Of a DNA stretch of 35,537 nt, positions 26,888-35,163 are shown one piece after another. The position numbers and the translations under genes are program-made. Origin of the DNA: Pontibacter harenae (GTDB lineage Bacteria; Bacteroidota; Bacteroidia; Cytophagales; Hymenobacteraceae); the NCBI RefSeq assembly GCF_020907245.1, contig NZ_JAJJWH010000045.1, forward strand, positions 1 through 35,537, given 5' to 3'. Every line of letters starts with the position of its first letter. The first letter of the stretch is position 1. Under the pieces are notes generated by a model, which searched no databases, was not told the origin of the DNA, and worked only from the letters and a program-made list of their open reading frames with translations.

Positions 26888-28333
26888 CTACTTTCGATAA
26901 TCTAAGGCTGGTTTACGATTCCCCAAAAGTGCCTCATATTTAAAGTTGTTGCCTTGTTTCTCGGCTAACTCCTCTGCAGCTTCTTCTATAACAGCAGGGT
27001 TTTTGTATAGGTCATATGCTGTAAGAGCAATTGTTTTAGCTGCTACCATCATTCCTTTGGTGCCTATACTGATACCTCCAGAGGCTACGGCCTGCCAACT
27101 GTGTCCTGGTGTTCCTGGCACAAAGGTAGCAGTTCTAAGTCCGGCCGTAGGAACTGCCCAACTAACATCCCCCACATCTGTAGACCCGCCTCCGCCAGCT
27201 CTGATTTTTTCAACTTTGTAGGGCTGAATCTCCTTCGCAGACTCTAGTGCTGGTTTTTCGGCTATAAAAGATGATTGAATTTTATTTGCGAAAGCCTTTT
27301 CCTCTTCTGTATAATCAACGCCACCAACTTTGGTAAGATTTTCGTACATCAGCTTTGAAAGAACCTCATTGGGAAGAATGTTATAGACACCTCCGGTTAC
27401 TTCATAATCAACAGTTGTTCCCGTTCCTAAAGCAGCTCCTTCTGCCGCTTTTACAACACGCTCCCATGTCTCTTTTACCTCATTCATCTCTGGATGTCGC
27501 ACATAATAGTACACTTCGGCAAAGGCAGGCACTACATTTGGCGCTTCCCCTCCCCTTGTGATTACATAATGAATTCTGGTGTCAGAAGAAACATGTTCGC
27601 GCATCATATTCACCATGTTGTTCATCGCTTCTACTCCATCTAATGCAGAACGACCCCGATCAGGTGCCGCTGCGGCATGTGATGCCGCACCATGGAATCT
27701 AAATTTACCTGACTTGTTTGCTAATGAAGAGGACGCATTTGCCAAATTACGGTCAGCCGGATGCCAATGTAGTACGGCATCAACATCATCAAACAAACCA
27801 GCTCTTACCATGTATACTTTACCGGAGCCTCCTTCTTCGGCAGGTGTCCCGTAAACTTTAATAGTACCTTTTGTACCGGAGCTTTTTAGCCAATCCTTTA
27901 CTGCTACTGCCGCCGCTACAGACCCAGTTCCAAACAAGTTATGACCACAGCCATGTCCGGCAGCTCCTGCAATAGCCGCTTTTTTCTCTGGGGCATCTAC
28001 CTGAGATAAGCCTGGCAGTGCATCATATTCGGCCAATATACCAATTACAGGTTTTCCACTACCATATGTAGCTACAAAAGCCGTCGGGATTTCAGCAACT
28101 CCTGCTGTCACCTTAAAGCCAGCTCTCTTTAAATTTTCTTGCAGCAAAGCCGAGCTTTTTTTTTCCAGATAACCTGGCTCAGCATACTCCCATATCTTTT
28201 TGGCTACTTCGGCGTAAGTTGCTGTCTCTTTGTCAAGTGCGGCTACAATTTTTTCTCTATCAGATTTATTCTGTGCATTTGTTGCAATGGTCAGGCAGCA
28301 TAAAACACTTAACAAAATAATTTTTCTTTTCAT
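26888..28333 (-). CDS. secreted M20 amidohydrolase, AbgB-like
   Basis: A 481-residue exported member of the M20D / aminoacylase branch. The signal peptide ends IATNAQ near residue 21. Family motifs: LAEYDALPG, the metal site GHGCGHNLFG (Cys129, His131), GTPAEEGGSGK (Glu166/167) and LHWHP (His189/His191). The lid domain starts at GKFRFHGAASHAAAAP. AbgB splits p-aminobenzoyl-glutamate, and related enzymes hydrolyse N-acyl or indole-acetyl amino acids. The C-terminus is a Glu-rich helix ending ALDYRK. This subfamily differs from the two other M20 enzymes in the window, so the three probably attack different bonds. It is followed closely by the S45 acylase gene. Confidence 0.92.
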   Translation of the reverse strand: MKRKIILLSVLCCLTIATNAQNKSDREKIVAALDKETATYAEVAKKIWEYAEPGYLEKKSSALLQENLKRAGFKVTAGVAEIPTAFVATYGSGKPVIGILAEYDALPGLSQVDAPEKKAAIAGAAGHGCGHNLFGTGSVAAAVAVKDWLKSSGTKGTIKVYGTPAEEGGSGKVYMVRAGLFDDVDAVLHWHPADRNLANASSSLANKSGKFRFHGAASHAAAAPDRGRSALDGVEAMNNMVNMMREHVSSDTRIHYVITRGGEAPNVVPAFAEVYYYVRHPEMNEVKETWERVVKAAEGAALGTGTTVDYEVTGGVYNILPNEVLSKLMYENLTKVGGVDYTEEEKAFANKIQSSFIAEKPALESAKEIQPYKVEKIRAGGGGSTDVGDVSWAVPTAGLRTATFVPGTPGHSWQAVASGGISIGTKGMMVAAKTIALTAYDLYKNPAVIEEAAEELAEKQGNNFKYEALLGNRKPALDYRK

Positions 28334-28750
28334 TTGAAATATTTTTAAGCATTGATATTCTTTAGTACTAACTAAATTAAGTTATATCCCCGTTATAAGA
28401 CTCGCTAAATATTATTATTTATGCAGTAAGTATTATAAGCTGTATAAATCACCGTTTTTAATCATAGCCTATAAATTTATTTTATCATATATATTATTCA
28501 AATAATACCCTCAATAATTACTCAATTAGCAGTTTACCTGCCTCAACAGTACTAGAATCAGCAACTGCGCCAACTCAGTGGATCATAATGTAGCTGCCCG
28601 CAAAGCTTCATATGGACTCGTTCCATTATCAATCCAATACTGTAATTCTACCTAAAGACTCAGGCCATTTAGTACATGGGGAGAATATATCTAGGGATAG
28701 GAAGAGGTTATTATTTTGCAAAGACCTCCTACTTTAATTGTCATTAAAAT
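28334..28750. other. AT-rich gap with a gene remnant
   Basis: A 417-base gap between the M14 and AbgB-like genes. The half nearer the M14 gene contains the amidohydrolase remnant at 28518-28690. The rest, towards 28334, is very AT-rich, and no promoter motif or hairpin was recognised. Confidence 0.5.
28518..28690 (-). pseudogene. remnant of an amidohydrolase (PF01979-type) C-terminus
   Basis: Minus-strand frames spell recognisable blocks of a metal-dependent amidohydrolase C-terminus: HVLNGLSL, then QYWIDNGTSPYEALRAATL, and after a frame change GAVADSSTVEAGKL. These match the family pattern of Gly-x-x-Pro-x-Glu-Ala-Leu-x-x-Ala-Thr followed by a Gly-x-Leu/Val-Glu-x-Gly-Lys turn. The frame is broken by TAG at 28652-28654, TGA at 28583-28585 and a shift after the latter. 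No upstream portion survives before the M14 gene stop. This implies the operon once held an imidazolonepropionase/prolidase-like (M38-type) enzyme here. It is a reading by eye and too short to place in a subfamily. Confidence 0.6.
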
Positions 28751-29998
28751 CTAATTTTGTTCTTCTTGCAGGAGCAAAGTCATCATAGTTTCAGCAGCAA
28801 TTCTACCCTTCATCTTCAACACTCTCCTTGGAGTGTCGTCCCCTACTTCATAAGTTAAAGCGTCAGCTCCTAATTCACGGCTAAACCAGCTTTTTGAAAC
28901 GTTCCCGCCATTGTCAGATGGTTTTATGTTTGCTTCGAAGCCTGGAATAGCCTTTCCAAAGGCATTTAGCCATTTTTTAGTAAACCCAGGAGAATTAGTA
29001 GGCTGACTGGTCTCGTTGGTATAGAAGACATCACTATAGGTAGAGTGAAAGTCCAAAGCAAAAACCACCTTTGCCTTTTGTGTGGCCAGCTTCTTAAGTA
29101 AAAACAATTTTACAGCACTGGTTTCCGGTTGCTTGAATACGTCCCAATCTCGATTCAGGTCAACTCCTGCCGCACTATGCCTCCAGTTACCTTCGTCCAC
29201 TCCATCAGGGTTAATCATGGGAATTACTACAAGTTCATAAGCTTTTCTGAACCTTTTAGCTAATGGAGTAGCAGAAGTAGTGGCCTGCACAAAAGACTGC
29301 ATGGCCATATAGCCTGTTACTTCTGGCGGATGTTGTCGGCTTAGCACTACCACCAGTTTTTTGCCAGAACTTCCGGTACTATGAAGCGCTACAATCGGCT
29401 TCCCTAAAATGCTCTGCCCAATAATTTGCTTCCTCAAAAAAGGCATTTGCGAAAGACTATCCATCCACTGATAAGAAGAGGCTGCACTTATGATTTCCTG
29501 AGCAGCTACCAACAGGGTATCTTGCGTTACTGGTAGTTTAAAAAAGGCTTCGCTTTCTTGTGCATTCAACTGCACGTTGCCTACATAAGACCAGGTTTGC
29601 CCATTAGAACTGATTTGAGGATTGTACCTATGCTTTGTCCCTTCGTATTTTAACTTAATGTATATCGGCTGCTCCCCAGCGGACCACACTTTAAAAGCAT
29701 ACCAGGGACTAGGATTAATAGGGCTATTTTCAGGAGCCACTAAAACACTAAAAACACTATCATTCTCCTGTCTAAAAGCATTGGCACGGGCTGCAGCAAA
29801 TTGATTGCTGAATAATACTTTGCCAAAGTTAAAACTTTGCTTTTGTTTCTGTTGAAAAGCGATAGTGGCTAAGGCGGTATTATCTGGTGGAGAATCAGCT
29901 TTCTCTGTTTGTTTTATAGCTTGACATGAAAGTGATAACAAACCAATACTCGATAGATATAGGTACTTTATAAATTTGACGTTTAATATTTTCATCAA
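28751..29998 (-). CDS. M14 zinc carboxypeptidase lipoprotein
   Basis: A 415-residue predicted lipoprotein. The signal runs to LLSLSC with lipidated Cys25; ATG codons one and two are equivalent starts. Residues about 50-165 form a beta-rich N-terminal domain resembling that of cytosolic-carboxypeptidase-type M14 enzymes (SFNFGKVLFSNQF, WYAFKVWS). The catalytic domain follows: HPPE (His223, Glu226), INPDGVDEGNWRH, GVDLNRDW, DFHST (His318 as third zinc ligand) and TYEVGD (Glu384 as general base). Relatives trim C-terminal residues, including Glu side chains. It lies beyond the large hairpin that follows SusD and is the first hydrolase of the long array. It is intact, unlike the other M14 gene in the window. 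Confidence 0.92.
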   Translation of the reverse strand: MMKILNVKFIKYLYLSSIGLLSLSCQAIKQTEKADSPPDNTALATIAFQQKQKQSFNFGKVLFSNQFAAARANAFRQENDSVFSVLVAPENSPINPSPWYAFKVWSAGEQPIYIKLKYEGTKHRYNPQISSNGQTWSYVGNVQLNAQESEAFFKLPVTQDTLLVAAQEIISAASSYQWMDSLSQMPFLRKQIIGQSILGKPIVALHSTGSSGKKLVVVLSRQHPPEVTGYMAMQSFVQATTSATPLAKRFRKAYELVVIPMINPDGVDEGNWRHSAAGVDLNRDWDVFKQPETSAVKLFLLKKLATQKAKVVFALDFHSTYSDVFYTNETSQPTNSPGFTKKWLNAFGKAIPGFEANIKPSDNGGNVSKSWFSRELGADALTYEVGDDTPRRVLKMKGRIAAETMMTLLLQEEQN

Positions 29999-30280
29999 TG
30001 GAAATGAAGTATGTTATATCGTTTTGACTTTTAAGGAAACAAACCTGCTTCAGGATTTAAATGCAGGATTTACTGCTAAGAGTTAATAGATCAGGCTTGG
30101 GTGCGTTTACTTCCTCTACTAGTGCGAAATCTACTGAATTGGCATGCTCTTTAGATTATAAAAACTTTTCCATTGCTTTAGGTCAGCTTTTATATGTCAT
30201 CTATGCCCTATGCAAGGCCCCATCATTTAAACATTTGCTTTATGTATGCTCTAAAATGACAGCTATGAATACAACAATCA

Positions 30281-30304
30281 GAAGATTAAAGGCCTTCAAT
30301 CTTC
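30281..30304. repeat. near-perfect palindrome
   Basis: A 24-base palindrome of form GAAGATT-A-AAGGCCTT-C-AATCTTC, where only one symmetrical pair fails to match (an A facing a C). It has no loop, so it is a cruciform or protein-site candidate rather than a terminator. Confidence 0.4.
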
Positions 30305-30367
30305 CTAATGAATAATTTAAATAATTTAGGCATATTTAAACATTATCATTTAACCTGTATCTTATCC

Positions 30368-30450
30368 ATATAGGGAATCTAACTTCACGCTTCAATCACC
30401 ATCTAGAAATGACAGGTAGCGATAAAAGCGTGAAGTTAGGTTCCCTATAT
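30368..30450 (-). terminator. large hairpin after SusD
   Basis: Arms 30368-30392 and 30426-30450 pair over 25 bases with a single mismatch (24 of 25), around a 33-base loop, starting about 22 bases past the SusD stop. The loop is longer than in a typical terminator. It probably limits read-through from SusCD into the hydrolase genes. Confidence 0.65.
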
Positions 30451-30472
30451 TAAGCCAGGAATAGCAAAACAG

Positions 30473-31918
30473 TTACTGATAAATATACATTGGATCGAAC
30501 AAGCTTGGAGCAGGGTTTGGACTGTTTGGGTTTGAATTCAACTCATTTTGAGAATAAATGAATCTGTAAGGCAACTGGTCACCATTGTTGGGCTGCAACT
30601 TTATTCCGTAAGCCTCATTACGTGTTCGACGCTCATCATTCCAACCTAAATGGGTACCGTAAAAAGTAACATAGCGTTCTTGCAAAATTTCTCTTAACAA
30701 GGCATCCTCTTGCGAAATGTTATCTGAGTTTTCGATACCACCAGCAGCAAAATCTGCCATTACATAAGCTTCATAATTAAGAGTAGCACTTTCTTGATAA
30801 GTTGGATCAATGTACCCTCCCATATTCAAAAATTCACGGTACTCATTCAGGTGACCTAGAGCCACGTCGAGGCTTCTACCTGAACGTAGGGCTGCTTCAG
30901 CTAACGTAAGTATGTTTTCCTGGTAAGTAACCATTGGGAAATCAGCATCCATCGCAAAGAAACCTCTGGCAGCAGAAGTAGTAAGTGTATTAGGTTCGAT
31001 TATACCTGGTGCATTTACTCCATTCTCTAAATAGTAGTATCTAAACCTGGCTGTTTCATCTGTCTTGGCGTTACCTCGATAGATAGAATTAGATGGGTTT
31101 AATAATTCAGCATTGTATGCGCCCTCGGCGGTAATACTGCCTGCCCGCACATCAGTTAGTAAACTGAAGGTATGGTTTTGATTTACATTAGGGGTCGTAC
31201 CATGTGGAGCATACAAAGAGTTGGCATACGTACTAACACCCTGTACTGCAGCGGAATAAGCAGCGTCATATTGCTTAATATCCATGTAAAGGCGGGCTTT
31301 CAGTGTATAAGCTACTTGTATCCAATTATTAGCATCACCACTAAAATGAATATCTTCTGCTCCTACTGTACCTACACCCGATTCTAAATCAGCAATAGCT
31401 TCATCTAGTCTTGTAATCAGCTTGGGATATAACTCCTGTTGACTCTCAAACCTAGGATTAGGAAACTCTTCAGTTCGTCCAGCTTCTTCGTAGGGTATAT
31501 CTCCCCAAAGCTCTGTAGCAGTAGCCAAAGAATTTACCTGAACAACTTTAGCAATACCTGCCATCTTCCTGTTGCCGAGCGCTTCAGCTTTCTGTATAGC
31601 TATTATGGCGTTCTTGTTAGCACCTGTAAAAACATTGTTCCAGTCATCATCAAAGTTACTAGCAGTAATGTTATAAGCGTACCATGTTCCGTATTGCTGA
31701 AAAACTCCAGTTCCATATCCCGTCCACACGAGGCTTAATCTACTTGCCTGACCTTCTTGTACTGCAACATTAGCTATTTGAGCTCCAGTAAAAACATAAC
31801 TAGCTGGAGCATCAGTTGGGTTATTAGGGTCCACGTTTAGGTCGTCGACAATCTTTTCACATGAGGCTAGATGTAGGCTTAGCAAAACCGCTAAAAAAGG
31901 CTTATATATATTTTTCAT
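30473..31918 (-). CDS. SusD-like lipoprotein (SusD-like_2 type)
   Basis: A 481-residue surface lipoprotein with signal MKNIYKPFLAVLLSLHLASC, Cys20 being the lipidation site. The segment DDLNVDPNNPTDAP right after the signal, WTGYGTGVFQQYGTW and ELWGDIPYEEA are hallmarks of the SusD-like_2 subfamily, different from the RagB-type SusD at 7567-9036. The C-terminus contains ILQERYVTFYGTHLGWNDERR. It should bind a ligand on top of the SusC barrel encoded 17 bases upstream. The different subfamily suggests the two SusCD pairs import different ligands. Confidence 0.94.
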   Translation of the reverse strand: MKNIYKPFLAVLLSLHLASCEKIVDDLNVDPNNPTDAPASYVFTGAQIANVAVQEGQASRLSLVWTGYGTGVFQQYGTWYAYNITASNFDDDWNNVFTGANKNAIIAIQKAEALGNRKMAGIAKVVQVNSLATATELWGDIPYEEAGRTEEFPNPRFESQQELYPKLITRLDEAIADLESGVGTVGAEDIHFSGDANNWIQVAYTLKARLYMDIKQYDAAYSAAVQGVSTYANSLYAPHGTTPNVNQNHTFSLLTDVRAGSITAEGAYNAELLNPSNSIYRGNAKTDETARFRYYYLENGVNAPGIIEPNTLTTSAARGFFAMDADFPMVTYQENILTLAEAALRSGRSLDVALGHLNEYREFLNMGGYIDPTYQESATLNYEAYVMADFAAGGIENSDNISQEDALLREILQERYVTFYGTHLGWNDERRTRNEAYGIKLQPNNGDQLPYRFIYSQNELNSNPNSPNPAPSLFDPMYIYQ

Positions 31919-31935
31919 TATTCTATGAATTGGAA

Positions 31936-34900
31936 TTAGTAATTGAATTTGATACTGAAAAGCAATGATCTTGTGCTTGGGTTGTTAAAGTAATCTACCC
32001 CGCGCGCATTACCGACACCAGATACATTCGTTTCTGGGTCAACCCCTACTATGTCTGTCCATAAGATTGGATTACGGGCTGTTACTGAAAAATTAATCCC
32101 TTGAAGCTTAGTTTTCTTTCTGAACCCTTCAGATTCCAGCGTGTAACCCAGCGTTATTTCCCGAACTCGAGTCCAACTTCCATCACTAACAAACTGTTCT
32201 GTTAACTGTCCCGAGTGCCCCCCAAGTGTCGTATACCAAGATTGATCTAGTAAAACAGGGCCAGCACCATAGTCTCGTACGTTCCCTCGAACAGTGCTAC
32301 CTGCAGGAATAAGTCTTCCTGCATAGTTATACATATCCTGGCCAAGCGTAACTTCATTGCCTACATCTGCATGTGTACCAAAATTAACCAACACTCCTCT
32401 GGTACCCTCATAAAAATCACCGCCTTGGGAAGTTTCGAACAACACATTAAGTGAGAAGTTTTTGTAAGATGCGTTAGTACCAAACCCGCCACGCCAGTCT
32501 GGATTTGGGTCACCAATTATACCTAGTTCGGTAGAAAGTTGCGGAAAACCAGTTTCAGTAAGGTCCAAAGAACCATCTTCATTACGCTGGTACGTACCTC
32601 CGTAAAAAGAAGATAGAGAAGATCCTACATGTGCTACAGTAGACAATGCACCTCCAGTTAACACTATATTTTCTGTACCAGCCAAGTCAGTTACTTTGTT
32701 TTGGTTGCGGCTCCAATTCGCAAAAACATTCCAGGTAAAGTCCTTTCTTAGCAGAACATTATAATTGAGATCTACTTCAAACCCTTTGTTCTCCATACTA
32801 CCAGCATTAGTATACCTTCTACTAAAACCGGAAGAGCCTGCTGCAGCAACATTAAGTAACAAATCTTCAATTCTATTCTGATAGTATGTAAAGCTAGCAG
32901 AGAATTTATCATTTAAGAAACGTAAATCAGTACCTACTTCCCATTCGGTTTTTCGTTCCGGACTCAAGTTGGGATCCCCCTGTTCGCTACTTTGCACATA
33001 AGCACCACCATATCCGGTTCCGCTGATAGGGTTTGCATAGATACCGCTAAAGGATGCATTGATAAATGGAGTAGTGTTTTGATAAGCGTCTGGCTGTATA
33101 CCAACTATACCGTAAGAAGCACGCAGCTTGCCAAAAGAAAGAATGCTGCTATTATTTAATGTTGGTAGCTGATTAAACTGCCAGGCCACATCTGCGGAAG
33201 GATAGTAAAAAGTAGACTTTGATTCGCTTCCAAAAGTTGACCCGGATTCACCTGCTGCTGAAACATTAAGAAACAACTGATCATAAAAACCTAAATTAAG
33301 ACTAGAATACAGACGAGCCATTCGTCTATGTGTTAAGCTGGTATAGGGGTAATTATTTTCCCTTGTGGAGTTAGTGAAATTTGCCGGGGCATCTGGTATA
33401 ATAAAATTATTCATTACACCTCCCTGATTATAATATTTTCGGTCGTTTATGTTAAATCCTAAAATTAATGTGCTTGTTACATTTACCCCAAAGTCTTTCA
33501 TGACTCTGCCAATCACATCTCCATTCAGCTCTGTTTCTCTAATCGTTCGCTCCTCAAACTGACCTCTTCCTGAATTTGCGTAATCCGCAACTGGAAAGTT
33601 TGTGATACGCCTGTCTGTATAGGTATCAATACCGCCACGGGTTGTTATGTCGAACCAGTTTTGTGGGCTTATAACTATTTCTGAATTTAGAAGAAAGCGA
33701 TCTACGTTACTTGTGTTGGTTTGTTCATTGATAACCCAAAGAGGATCATTATAACCTGGGTTTGCTGAAGCTCCCAAAGGGTTTCGGTAAGCGCGCTGCC
33801 GGTTTGGAATAGCAGACGCAGTAGGAGACGAGAAGTAATCACCTATCCATGAGCGACTATCAAAATCAGGGGAAGTACGCGTCATTCCTATATACAAACC
33901 TGCTGCATTGTCTCCTTTTTGTATCCGGTTAGAACTTGTTCGGACATAGTTGGCATTGGTAGTTGCTCTAATAATCTCATTAAATTGCCTTGAACTATTG
34001 AAACGGACAGAACTTCGCTTATAATCACTTTGCCCTGCAAAGATGCCTTTCTGACGTAAATCTCCAAGACTCAGGTAGAAGTTTCCTTTTTCATTTCCAC
34101 CGCTTAAACTGAGGTTATTATCAAAGTAGGTACCTGTTCTGAAAACAGCATCCTCACGTTCATCAACGAATGTTTCCCTAGAGTTTTTCTGAATGATTGG
34201 ATAAAAAGTCTGTCCGTTATAGGCTTCAAATCGTGCTCCATTCATGTTTACTTCGTCCGCCGCTCCAGTACGATCAGCAATTTTGTCTCCCCAACTATAT
34301 GCTGAGGTTGGACTATACCTGCCATTTGAGCCTTGCCCATACGCTTCCTGTAGCGGGTGCAGCCTGTTCACTCTGTCGAATGAAGCAGTTGTACTGTACG
34401 ATATGTTAATTTTCTCCATATCTGCCCCTCTTTTAGTTGTTATAACAATCACTCCGTTTGCTGCACGAGAACCCCATAAAGCTGCGGCCGAAGCTCCTTT
34501 CAATACTTGCATAGAAGCGATATCTTCAGGATTTATGTCGTTTAAGCGTGATTGCTGAGCAACGCCGCCTCTTGCATCTCCAAGGGTGTTATTACTCATT
34601 GGCACACCATCAATAATAACTAAAGGTTGATTTGAGCCAGTAATTGTATTTTGCCCCCTGATCTGAATGTTTGACCCGGCACCTGGATCACCAGTAGAAC
34701 GGTTAATTTGTACTCCAGCCGCACGTCCAGCCAAACCGTTAATCACCCCTGTTTCTCCTGAGCGAGTAATATCTTCTGCTTTTACTGTGGCAGCCGTAGA
34801 TCCTAATTTATCTTTGTCTTCTTTAAAGCCTAAGGCTGACACCACTACTTCTTGCAGTTGTTTAGTATTTGATGCCAAGGTAATATCAACTGTTGACTGA

Positions 34901-35163
34901 TTACCTATGACAACTTCTTTAGAAAGCATACCAAGAAAAGAAAAGACAAGTGTTCCGCCCTGCTCTGGAACTGAAAGACGGAATTTACCTTCTACATCTG
35001 TGATTGTTCCTGTAGCCGTCCCCTTTAGACCAACACTTACACCTGGAAGAGCTGAACCATCATCCTGTGATGTAACTGTACCAGATACCATTCGACCTTG
35101 TGCAAATGCATAGCTACAATTCAGTAACCATACAAATATCACTAAAAGTAAATTTTTGTTCAT
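31936..35163 (-). CDS. SusC/RagA-family TonB-dependent outer-membrane transporter
   Basis: A 1075-residue outer-membrane receptor. The signal peptide ends AYAFAQ near residue 22. Residues about 24-105 form the carboxypeptidase-regulatory-like domain (MVSGTVTSQDDGSALPGVSV). The connecting segment KQLQEVVVSALGFKEDKDKLG leads into the plug (about 115-250: IQIRGQNT, QPLVIIDGVPM, SRAANGVIVITTKRG). The rest is the barrel, ending LLFSIKFNY with the terminal aromatic typical of outer-membrane proteins. It is paired with the SusD-like gene 17 bases downstream. The upstream gap is AT-rich and lacks a clear TAnnTTTG element. AT content is higher than for the other SusC gene of the window. Confidence 0.96.
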   Translation of the reverse strand: MNKNLLLVIFVWLLNCSYAFAQGRMVSGTVTSQDDGSALPGVSVGLKGTATGTITDVEGKFRLSVPEQGGTLVFSFLGMLSKEVVIGNQSTVDITLASNTKQLQEVVVSALGFKEDKDKLGSTAATVKAEDITRSGETGVINGLAGRAAGVQINRSTGDPGAGSNIQIRGQNTITGSNQPLVIIDGVPMSNNTLGDARGGVAQQSRLNDINPEDIASMQVLKGASAAALWGSRAANGVIVITTKRGADMEKINISYSTTASFDRVNRLHPLQEAYGQGSNGRYSPTSAYSWGDKIADRTGAADEVNMNGARFEAYNGQTFYPIIQKNSRETFVDEREDAVFRTGTYFDNNLSLSGGNEKGNFYLSLGDLRQKGIFAGQSDYKRSSVRFNSSRQFNEIIRATTNANYVRTSSNRIQKGDNAAGLYIGMTRTSPDFDSRSWIGDYFSSPTASAIPNRQRAYRNPLGASANPGYNDPLWVINEQTNTSNVDRFLLNSEIVISPQNWFDITTRGGIDTYTDRRITNFPVADYANSGRGQFEERTIRETELNGDVIGRVMKDFGVNVTSTLILGFNINDRKYYNQGGVMNNFIIPDAPANFTNSTRENNYPYTSLTHRRMARLYSSLNLGFYDQLFLNVSAAGESGSTFGSESKSTFYYPSADVAWQFNQLPTLNNSSILSFGKLRASYGIVGIQPDAYQNTTPFINASFSGIYANPISGTGYGGAYVQSSEQGDPNLSPERKTEWEVGTDLRFLNDKFSASFTYYQNRIEDLLLNVAAAGSSGFSRRYTNAGSMENKGFEVDLNYNVLLRKDFTWNVFANWSRNQNKVTDLAGTENIVLTGGALSTVAHVGSSLSSFYGGTYQRNEDGSLDLTETGFPQLSTELGIIGDPNPDWRGGFGTNASYKNFSLNVLFETSQGGDFYEGTRGVLVNFGTHADVGNEVTLGQDMYNYAGRLIPAGSTVRGNVRDYGAGPVLLDQSWYTTLGGHSGQLTEQFVSDGSWTRVREITLGYTLESEGFRKKTKLQGINFSVTARNPILWTDIVGVDPETNVSGVGNARGVDYFNNPSTRSLLFSIKFNY

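Larger units (their letters stand above)
29999..30472. other. intergenic region between SusD and M14 peptidase
   Basis: A 474-base gap. It contains the 25-base stem hairpin at 30368-30450 and the near-perfect 24-base palindrome at 30281-30304. An 84-codon plus-strand frame at 30061-30315 has no recognised similarity and is against the direction of all neighbours, so it was not called. Confidence 0.5.

Noticed and set aside
30061..30315. 84-codon plus-strand open frame in the gap between SusD and the M14 gene
   Set aside because: No recognised domain, no promoter motif, opposite to all neighbouring genes, and it includes the palindrome; probably a chance frame.
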